From Schlesneria sp. (GTDB lineage Bacteria > Planctomycetota > Planctomycetia > Planctomycetales > Planctomycetaceae): a DNA stretch of 5,003 nucleotides. The stretch is from positions 1-5,003 of the forward strand of contig JANXOO010000649.1 in assembly GCA_025353525.1 (NCBI GenBank), in the 5' to 3' direction. Position numbers and translations under genes: made by a program. This document shows, in pieces, positions 1-5,003 of the stretch; the first letter of the stretch is position 1; the number at the start of each line of letters is the position of its first letter. A model generated the notes under the pieces. The model saw only the letters and a program-made list of their open reading frames with translations. It was not told the origin of the DNA and ran no database searches.

Positions 1-1
1 T

Positions 2-1003
2 TGCTTCGCGATCAAGTCAAGCAAAGCGTACATTTATTTGCGTTATGAGTACGGACGCAGCTATCGCGTTCTGAAAAAAGCGATCGAAGAATGTTATGCC
101 GCAGGACTGTTTGGCAAGAATATTCACGGCAAGGGATTTGACCTGGATGTTGTGCTCCATCGCGGAGCTGCCGCGTACATTTGCGGCGAAGAGACCGGGT
201 TGATCGAGAGTCTGGAAGGAAAACGCGCGTGGCCCCGCATCAAGCCGCCGTTCCCCGCCATCGAAGGACTTTTCCGCAAGCCGACGATCGTCAATAACAT
301 CGAAACAATGGCGTGTGTCAAACAGATCCTTGATCGGGGTGGCGACTGGTTCAAAAGCATGGGTGTGCCTCCTGATCCGAAAAATCCCCGTGATGCCGGA
401 AGTTACGGACCAAAACTGTACTGCATCAGCGGACATGTCAATAAGCCGGGTTGCGTTGAATTACCGATGGGAGTGACCGCTCGCCAGTTGATTGACGAGC
501 ACGGTGGTGGAGTCTGGAAGGGTCGCAAGGCAAAAGCCGTTGTCCCAGGCGGAATCAGCATGGGATTTCTGTCCGCCGATGAACTCGATCTTCCACTCGA
601 TTTCAATGGTCCAGGCAAAGCGGGATGTCTAGGCTTGGGGACTGCGGCAATCACTGTTATCGACGATCAGACAAGTATGGTCGATGTGTTGTTCAACTGT
701 GCCCGGTTTTTCGCTCACGAATCGTGCGGCCAGTGTACTCCGTGTCGCGAGGGAACGGCCTGGATGCACAAGATTCTGGCGCGAATCCGCATGGGTGAAG
801 GCCAGCTTCAGGATCTTGATCTGCTGGTTGAAGTCGCAAGTTCGATGGGGATTATCCCCGGTACGACCATTTGCGGGTTGTCGGACGGAGCGGCGTGGCC
901 GATCAAGAATGCCATCAAGAAATTCCGCATCGAGTTTGAAGAGTACATCAAAACCGGCCTGAAAACGGCCAAGCCGGTCGACGAGTTAATGGAGGTGCAT
1001 TGA
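2..1003 (+). CDS. nuoF: NADH-quinone oxidoreductase subunit F (5'-truncated by window edge)
   Basis: NuoF is the peripheral-arm subunit that oxidises NADH, passes the electrons to FMN and then to the [4Fe-4S] cluster N3. The frame is open from the first complete codon at base 2 and encodes 333 residues before the TGA at 1001-1003. The first residues (CFAIKSSKAYIYLRYEY) already match the family around residue 120 of E. coli NuoF, so about 120 N-terminal residues, including the glycine-rich FMN-binding GRGG motif, lie upstream. The TTG at 38 is internal and not the start. Counting the codon at base 2 as residue 1, GEETGLIESLEGKR is at 62-75, PRIKPPFPA at 78-86 and VNNIET at 97-102. The N3 ligands are SCGQCTPCR (Cys 242, 245, 248) and Cys 291 in TTICGLSDGAAWP. 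All four are present. nuoG follows after 167 bases. The identification is secure; related FMN/NADH subunits of NAD-dependent hydrogenases or formate dehydrogenases are excluded by the nuoG-H-I context. Confidence 0.97.
   Translation, partial: CFAIKSSKAYIYLRYEYGRSYRVLKKAIEECYAAGLFGKNIHGKGFDLDVVLHRGAAAYICGEETGLIESLEGKRAWPRIKPPFPAIEGLFRKPTIVNNIETMACVKQILDRGGDWFKSMGVPPDPKNPRDAGSYGPKLYCISGHVNKPGCVELPMGVTARQLIDEHGGGVWKGRKAKAVVPGGISMGFLSADELDLPLDFNGPGKAGCLGLGTAAITVIDDQTSMVDVLFNCARFFAHESCGQCTPCREGTAWMHKILARIRMGEGQLQDLDLLVEVASSMGIIPGTTICGLSDGAAWPIKNAIKKFRIEFEEYIKTGLKTAKPVDELMEVH
991..997 (+). promoter_or_regulatory. Strong Shine-Dalgarno-like GGAGGTG inside the end of nuoF
   Basis: GGAGGTG matches the anti-Shine-Dalgarno consensus and sits in the last codons of nuoF (Met-Glu-Val-His). 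It is 173 bases upstream of the nuoG ATG, too far to serve it directly. The nearest possible start is a TTG at 1000-1002 that overlaps the nuoF stop as TTGA, about 4 bases after GGAGG, which is slightly short. It may be a chance product of the coding sequence or the ribosome site of the small ORF described next. Confidence 0.25.
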
Positions 1004-1164
1004 TTCCACCTGGTGAGACGATGCATCACAAAACGCGAATTATACCATTGCTGAAAATTGAGTTCACAGCGGTGTCTCCGCGTCGATCTCGGAAACGGAC
1101 TGACAAACAAAGCATCATTCCTGGCCGCGAACAGAATAAATTCCTCAACCGAACAGACCACTGA
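1000..1164 (+). other. Doubtful small basic ORF bridging nuoF and nuoG
   Basis: An open frame of 54 codons runs from TTG 1000, which overlaps the nuoF stop as TTGA, to TGA 1162-1164, six bases before the nuoG ATG. An internal ATG at 1021 would give 47 residues. It is in the same frame as nuoG. The predicted peptide is rich in Arg, Lys and His, for example SPRRSRKRTDKQ, and has no hydrophobic segment or motif that I recognise. For: GGAGGTG just upstream and near-complete filling of the gap. Against: rare start codon, short spacing, and third-position G/C of about 23 of 47 codons (from the ATG), with none of the bias expected of a real gene. It could be a coupling or leader ORF, or simply an untranslated intercistronic region that is open by chance, which I consider more likely. 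Confidence 0.15.
1074..1096 (+). other. Weak imperfect inverted repeat in nuoF-nuoG gap
   Basis: GTCTCCG (1074-1080) can pair with CGGAAAC (1090-1096) with one mismatch around a 9-base loop. No T-run follows, so it is not an intrinsic terminator. The stem is short enough to be chance. Apart from this and the doubtful small ORF, I see nothing in the 167-base gap, including no convincing promoter. Confidence 0.12.
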
Positions 1165-1170
1165 TTTCCT

Positions 1171-2832
1171 ATGCCAACCGTTATTGTTAACAACAAGCCC
1201 GTCGAAATCGGTCCTGCCGAAAAGCTGAACTGCATTCAGGTGGCGCAACGTGCGGGGGACGAGATCCCCAGCTATTGCTGGCACCATGATCTTTCGGTCG
1301 TGGCCAGTTGCCGCATGTGCCTTGTCGAGGTCGGCGAGAAGAAGCCGGACGGGACAATTGTGATGCAGCCCAAGCTGTCGCCCGGTTGCCAGACTCCCGT
1401 CAAAGACGGCATGGTCATCGTCTCGAACAGCGAAAAAGTTCTGGCCGCCCAGAAAGCGACGCTCGAATATTTGCTGCTCAATCATCCGCTCGATTGCCCG
1501 GTCTGCGATCAGGCGGGCGAATGCGGACTGCAAGACTACAGCTATCAATACGGACGCGGCTACAGCCGTCTGCAAGAACCCAAAAACATCAAGCCCGACA
1601 AGGACTATATCGGCGAACAGATTACGCTGTTCACCGATCGCTGCATCATGTGTACTCGCTGCGTGCGGTTCACACGCGAAATCAGCGGCACAGCCGAATT
1701 GCAGGTCATCAGCCGCGGCACGCACGAAGAAATCGATATTTTCCCAGGCGATCCGTGCAATAATAAACTGGCGGGAAACGTCGTCGATCTTTGTCCGGTC
1801 GGTGCGCTATGCAGCAAGGATTTCCTGTACCAGCAGCGCGTCTGGTGGCTGAAATCAAAGAACAGTGTCTGTCCCGGTTGCAGTACCGGTTGCAGCATTA
1901 CCGTCGATCAGAACGACGACGTGTTGTATCGGCTGAAGCCGCGTGAGAATCCGCAGGCCCAGGGCAGCTTCATGTGCGACGAAGGCCGGTTCGGCTGGAA
2001 GTACGTCCAATCTGACAGGCGATTGACGCACCCAGAACAGCGATCGGGTGGCCAAATCGTTTCAAAGGATTGGGATTCGGTTCTTGCGGCACTCCGAAGT
2101 TCGCTGGAATTGGCGAAATCGAAGTTGGCCGTGGTGATCTCACCGTGGGCGACGGTTGAAGAAGCATATCTGTTGTCAAAATATGTGAAACGAACGGCTC
2201 CTGGTGCCACTCTCGCACTCGGAACAGTTCGCAATGTCGGCGACGATGACTTGTATCCAAAAGATATCCACGGCAAACCGATGTTGCCGACGAAGTTTAC
2301 CATTCGGGCCGAAAAGTGCCCCAATCGCCGTGGTGTCGAAGCGGTATTGGCACACACCCAGGGAAATGTCGTTTCGTTCACAACAGTACTCGACCGAATC
2401 GGTCGTGGCGAGATCGATTCGCTGTACGTTCTGGGTGGCGATCCGGAAGGGTGGATTGCTGACGCCGATGTTGGCAAACTCGACAAATTGAAGCTGTTGA
2501 TCGTGCAGGATTTGCTGGCGTCAACGGCGAGTGCGAAGGCGCAGTTCGTTCTTGCGGGGGCGGCATGGGCCGAGAAAGACGGAACATTTGTGAACCACGA
2601 AGGGTTGGCTCAGGCCATCCATCGCGGGTTGCGCGGACCTCAGGACAGTCGGCCTGACGGGCGCATACTGATGGAACTGTCTGGCCGCAGCGGGCTGTTC
2701 CATGCTCCGACATTGCGACAGGAAATCGCGAGGGAAATCCCTGCTTTGGCAGCGTTGAAAACGGGTGATCCGGGCGAGAACGGTGTGATGCTGGTCCCGG
2801 AATCAAAGGCAGAAATGCAACCTGTCGTGTAA
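1171..2832 (+). CDS. nuoG: NADH-quinone oxidoreductase subunit G, compact form with N7 motif
   Basis: NuoG carries the electron path from NuoF towards NuoI in the peripheral arm. The 553-residue protein starts with a 2Fe-2S ferredoxin domain holding N1b (Cys 36, 47, 50, 73). Next comes the His-Cys cluster N5 (His 105, Cys 109, 112, 118 in HPLDCPVCDQAGEC), then N4 (Cys 158, 161, 164, 208; the last is in DLCPVGAL). Cys 234, 237, 241 and 269 form CxxCxxxCx27C, the motif of the extra cluster N7 known from E. coli and Thermus. The remainder is a reduced molybdopterin-oxidoreductase-like domain that still has AEKCPNRRGVEA (380-391), LYVLGGDP and the terminal AEKDGTFVNHEG (467-478). The protein is much shorter than E. 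coli (about 908) or Thermus (about 783) NuoG. Because the terminal motif survives, the loss looks internal, and there is no frameshift. ATG 1171 is supported by the normal ferredoxin-domain N-terminus. No clear Shine-Dalgarno precedes it, so translation may be leaderless-like or coupled. Confidence 0.96.
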   Translation: MPTVIVNNKPVEIGPAEKLNCIQVAQRAGDEIPSYCWHHDLSVVASCRMCLVEVGEKKPDGTIVMQPKLSPGCQTPVKDGMVIVSNSEKVLAAQKATLEYLLLNHPLDCPVCDQAGECGLQDYSYQYGRGYSRLQEPKNIKPDKDYIGEQITLFTDRCIMCTRCVRFTREISGTAELQVISRGTHEEIDIFPGDPCNNKLAGNVVDLCPVGALCSKDFLYQQRVWWLKSKNSVCPGCSTGCSITVDQNDDVLYRLKPRENPQAQGSFMCDEGRFGWKYVQSDRRLTHPEQRSGGQIVSKDWDSVLAALRSSLELAKSKLAVVISPWATVEEAYLLSKYVKRTAPGATLALGTVRNVGDDDLYPKDIHGKPMLPTKFTIRAEKCPNRRGVEAVLAHTQGNVVSFTTVLDRIGRGEIDSLYVLGGDPEGWIADADVGKLDKLKLLIVQDLLASTASAKAQFVLAGAAWAEKDGTFVNHEGLAQAIHRGLRGPQDSRPDGRILMELSGRSGLFHAPTLRQEIAREIPALAALKTGDPGENGVMLVPESKAEMQPVV

Positions 2833-2857
2833 TCAAGCGGCTGTGTAGTAGTCAAGT

Positions 2858-2893
2858 GGCCTGGTTGGCCGAATCGTCCGGTTGTCGGACGAT
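2858..2893 (+). other. Two tandem hairpins between nuoG and nuoH
   Basis: The first hairpin is GGCC (2858-2861), loop TGGTT, GGCC (2867-2870). The second is a perfect 8-bp stem, ATCGTCCG (2873-2880) and CGGACGAT (2886-2893), around a 5-base loop GTTGT. Only two bases separate them. They lie 25 bases after the nuoG stop and upstream of all candidate nuoH starts. No U-run follows, so this is not a classical rho-independent terminator, and the operon context argues for readthrough. Possible roles are mRNA stabilisation, a processing site or attenuation. The pairing is visible in the sequence; the function is inference. Confidence 0.45.
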
Positions 2894-2961
2894 CCTGAAG
2901 ACGAGTGGTCCGGATGAATGGTGTCCTGCGGGACTTTGATAAGACAAGTCGGATTCGCGTT

Positions 2962-4176
2962 ATGCTCGAACAACTCATCAATATGTTTCCGGAATGGGCT
3001 CGCCCGTTCGTGATGCCGATGCTCACGATTGTGATCGTGTTGCAAGTCAATCTTGGCGTCTGCTCGTACCTGATCCTGCTCGAACGAAAGCTTTCGGCAT
3101 GGATGCAGGATCGCATCGGTCCTAATCGGGTCGGGCCATGGGGACTGCTCCAGCCGGTCGCCGACATGTTGAAACTTCTTCTGAAAGAAGACGTGATTCC
3201 AGGTCACGTCAACAAGTTCCTGTACGTCCTCGCGCCGGGAATCTCGGTCTTCACAACGATGCTGGCGTTTGCCGTCGTCCCGTTCGGACCGGTCCCCGAG
3301 AACCTGAGCGCGACCGACGGACAATTCCCATACATCATTGCACCTGGAATCGATCTCGGCCTGGTCTTTATTTTTGCCGTGACAAGTCTTGCCGTTTACG
3401 GAATCATCCTCGGCGGCTGGGCTTCGAACAACAAATACAGTGCTTTAGGAGCGATGCGGGCGAGTGCCCAGGTCGTCAGCTATGAAATTCCGCTCGGCAT
3501 GTCCGTTGTCGGACTCGCGATGCTCACCGGTTCGATGAGCATCGAAAAAATTCTACTGCAGCAAGCGCACGGAAGCGTCTTCGCATGGAACATCTGGTTC
3601 CAGCCGCTTGCCTGCGTGATTTTCTTCGCAGCGGCAATGGCCGAAGCGCAACGGTTGCCATTCGATTTGTCTGAGTGTGAACAAGAACTGGTTGGCGGCT
3701 GGCACACAGAATACAGCGCGATGAAGTGGGGCCTGTTCTTTCTGGGCGAGTACACTCACGTTATCACGATCAGCTTTCTGACAAGCATCCTCTTTTTCGG
3801 AGGCTGGCAGTTTCCGTTGATCGCGGAAGTCAGCAGTAATTACACCGGGTCAACGCTGGTGAAAGTCCTGGTATTGCTGTCAAAATCGTTCGTATTCATT
3901 GTCGTGATCCAGATGTTGCGGTGGACGATCCCCCGCTTTCGCTTTGATCAGTTGATGGGCCTGGCATGGAAGGTACTCATACCGCTGGCAACATTGAACG
4001 TTGTCTGTGTGATGATCGTAAAACAGTTTCATATGAACGTCTGGTGGTTGCTGCCGATGTCTGCCGGTTTGTTTCTGGGTGCTGGCCTGATTGGGACCCA
4101 GTCGTCCCGACCGTTCGCACGCAAGAATTCCGAACCTGCCGCTGCACCGCACGGTAATCACGCACACGCACATTGA
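2962..4176 (+). CDS. nuoH: NADH-quinone oxidoreductase subunit H (membrane subunit)
   Basis: NuoH anchors the peripheral arm to the membrane arm and helps form the quinone-binding cavity. From ATG 2962 it has 404 residues, longer than E. coli NuoH (about 325). About nine hydrophobic stretches are visible, the first at 17-40 and the last in WWLLPMSAGLFLGAGLIG. Family motifs are LLERKLSAWMQDR (39-51), GPNRVGP (53-59), QPVADMLK (64-71), KED (75-77), then GAMRASAQVVSYEIPLG, PFDLSECEQELVGGWHTEYS (233-252), GEYTHVITIS and RWTIPRFRFDQ. The acidic residues of the cytoplasmic quinone-site loop (Glu 238, 240, 242, 250) are retained. The C-terminus is hydrophilic and ends in HGNHAHAH. The start is uncertain: the frame is open upstream to GTG 2905 and ATG 2914, which would add 19 or 16 polar residues. 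I prefer 2962 because it places the first membrane helix where the family has it, but its ribosome site is weak (GGA at 2951-2953). It is 129 bases after nuoG. Confidence 0.96.
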   Translation: MLEQLINMFPEWARPFVMPMLTIVIVLQVNLGVCSYLILLERKLSAWMQDRIGPNRVGPWGLLQPVADMLKLLLKEDVIPGHVNKFLYVLAPGISVFTTMLAFAVVPFGPVPENLSATDGQFPYIIAPGIDLGLVFIFAVTSLAVYGIILGGWASNNKYSALGAMRASAQVVSYEIPLGMSVVGLAMLTGSMSIEKILLQQAHGSVFAWNIWFQPLACVIFFAAAMAEAQRLPFDLSECEQELVGGWHTEYSAMKWGLFFLGEYTHVITISFLTSILFFGGWQFPLIAEVSSNYTGSTLVKVLVLLSKSFVFIVVIQMLRWTIPRFRFDQLMGLAWKVLIPLATLNVVCVMIVKQFHMNVWWLLPMSAGLFLGAGLIGTQSSRPFARKNSEPAAAPHGNHAHAH

Positions 4177-4242
4177 TACGAAACACGTAATTCAGAAACA
4201 AAATCGGCCGCCGGATTGCTGTTGGCAGTTTGGTGACCGAAA

Positions 4243-4262
4243 CCGGACTTCCGGGCGACCGG
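4243..4262 (+). repeat. Three CCGG units at 8-base spacing before nuoI
   Basis: CCGG occurs at 4243, 4251 and 4259 with 4-base spacers ACTT and GCGA. Adjacent units can pair as alternative 4-bp stems, one closing a GCGA (GNRA-type) loop. It lies 24 bases upstream of the nuoI start and just before its ribosome binding site. It is short enough to be chance, and no role is shown. The rest of the 110-base nuoH-nuoI gap shows nothing else convincing. Confidence 0.25.
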
Positions 4263-4275
4263 GGGCCGCAAGAGT

Positions 4276-4280
4276 GAGGA
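4276..4280 (+). promoter_or_regulatory. Ribosome binding site of nuoI
   Basis: GAGGA lies six bases before ATG 4287, close to ideal spacing. It fixes the nuoI start and is the only well-placed Shine-Dalgarno sequence in front of an assigned gene in this window. Confidence 0.7.
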
Positions 4281-4286
4281 CGAAAT

Positions 4287-4940
4287 ATGCCAATTGATCC
4301 GAAAGACATCGAGTGGGTTGAAGAGCCGCCGATGAACTTCTGGGAATCGACATTCCTGCCAGCGGTATTCGACGGACTGCGCACAACGGGGGGGCATGTC
4401 ACCAACTTCCAGCCCGTGACAGAATACTATCCCGAACAAAAACCCGATCTTCCCTCGCACTACCGGGGCGTTCATCGCTTGAATCGCGACGACAAAGGGC
4501 GGGTGAAGTGCGTAGCGTGCATGATGTGCGCAACCGCGTGCCCGGCTCATTGCATCGACATCGTGGCGCAAGAAGCTCCGAAAGATGACCCCCACTGGGC
4601 CGATCGCGACAAGTTCCCCAAGTCGTTCGTGATCGACGAACTGAAGTGCATTTACTGCGGAATGTGCGAAGAAGCGTGTCCAGTCGATTCGATCGAACTG
4701 ACCAACATTTTCGATCTGACCGGCATGTCGCGGCAAGAGATGATGTTCGACAAGGAAAAACTGCTGAGCGTCTTCGATCAGACAAAAGATTCTGGCAAGG
4801 ATCCGATCAGAACCCACAAAGGGAAACTGGGCCATGCCAGCGATTTCACCAACCTGCATACGCTTGGCCCCGCGACAACCGTCAGATCGGATGACCGCTC
4901 GGCAAAAGCGGACACTGCGGGCGTGATTGATTTGAAGTGA
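4287..4940 (+). CDS. nuoI: NADH-quinone oxidoreductase subunit I (8Fe ferredoxin-type)
   Basis: NuoI carries the two [4Fe-4S] clusters N6a and N6b that pass electrons from NuoG towards N2 in NuoB, close to the membrane. The 217-residue protein has two CxxCxxCxxxCP motifs: Cys 75, 78, 81, 85 (CVACMMCATACP) and Cys 121, 124, 127, 131 (CIYCGMCEEACP). As in 8Fe ferredoxins, each cluster should take three ligands from one motif and the fourth from the other. The preceding YRGVHRLNRDDKGRVKC and the following PVDSIELT are typical of NuoI. It is longer than E. coli NuoI (about 180), with extra length at both ends and in the linker between the motifs (PKDDPHWADRDKFP). The tail after about residue 175 is polar and looks poorly structured. 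The start is supported by GAGGA at 4276-4280. nuoH ends 110 bases upstream. No cysteine ligand is missing. Confidence 0.97.
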   Translation: MPIDPKDIEWVEEPPMNFWESTFLPAVFDGLRTTGGHVTNFQPVTEYYPEQKPDLPSHYRGVHRLNRDDKGRVKCVACMMCATACPAHCIDIVAQEAPKDDPHWADRDKFPKSFVIDELKCIYCGMCEEACPVDSIELTNIFDLTGMSRQEMMFDKEKLLSVFDQTKDSGKDPIRTHKGKLGHASDFTNLHTLGPATTVRSDDRSAKADTAGVIDLK

Positions 4941-5003
4941 TTGAAGACCTGGCACAAAAACGCTGAAAGCCTGTCGCCAAAACCAGACACCGAAAACTGA
5001 ACA
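4941..5003 (+). other. Downstream intergenic stretch, next gene not reached
   Basis: These 63 bases after the nuoI stop contain no ATG on the + strand, no clear ribosome binding site and no stable hairpin that I can see. Given the spacing elsewhere in this operon, nuoJ is expected just beyond the window; this is inference. Confidence 0.5.

Noticed and set aside
38..40. TTG as the start of nuoF
   Set aside because: The frame is open to the window edge, and the residues before it (CFAIKSSKAYIY) align with the NuoF family, so the gene begins upstream.
808..1725. Long open frame of 305 codons on the minus strand across the end of nuoF and the start of nuoG
   Set aside because: It runs antisense to two genes with clear cofactor motifs and spans the intergenic gap. 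The translation has no recognisable domain. Long antisense frames are common opposite GC-biased coding sequence.
1171..2832. nuoG as a broken gene or pseudogene because it is short
   Set aside because: One uninterrupted frame contains all cluster ligands and the late AEKDGTFVNHEG motif before the stop. No frameshifted remnant follows in 2833-2961.
2873..2893. Rho-independent terminator after nuoG
   Set aside because: The stem is good but no T-run follows (CCTGAAGACG), and the operon continues with nuoH and nuoI.
4158..4955. Open frame of 265 codons on the minus strand covering all of nuoI
   Set aside because: It is a mirror of the nuoI codon pattern, with no motif of its own, while both ferredoxin motifs are intact on the + strand.
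1..5003. Mobile elements, CRISPR arrays, tRNA/rRNA or phage genes
   Set aside because: I found no long direct or inverted repeats, regular spacers, transposase motifs or RNA-gene structure on either strand. The window is accounted for by nuo genes and short spacers.

Overview
The window is a stretch of a bacterial respiratory complex I operon (proton-pumping NADH:quinone oxidoreductase). Four nuo genes lie on the + strand in the order F (missing its 5' end), G, H, I. The assignments rest on iron-sulfur cysteine spacings and family motifs read directly from the translations. There is no sign of a mobile element, CRISPR array, tRNA/rRNA or defence gene, and I do not see a previously undescribed system here.

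Layout: 2-1003 is the C-terminal three quarters of NuoF; 1004-1170 is a 167-base gap containing a doubtful small basic ORF; 1171-2832 is NuoG, complete but short for the family; 2833-2961 is a gap with two tandem hairpins; 2962-4176 is NuoH, with a debatable start; 4177-4286 is a gap with a short CCGG repeat and a good ribosome binding site; 4287-4940 is NuoI; 4941-5003 is non-coding as far as it goes. nuoJ would be expected next, beyond the edge.

How the genes work together: NuoF takes electrons from NADH onto FMN and passes them through cluster N3 to the cluster chain in NuoG (N1b, N4, N5). From there they reach N6a/N6b in NuoI and then N2 in NuoB (not in this window). Quinone is reduced at the interface with the membrane subunit NuoH, and this drives proton pumping by the membrane arm.

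Organism: the moderately GC-rich sequence, 110-170 base gaps inside an operon, weak Shine-Dalgarno signals in front of two of three internal starts, and a compact NuoG fit a planctomycete-like bacterium. This is an inference from general style and not from a search. Nothing suggests recent horizontal transfer.
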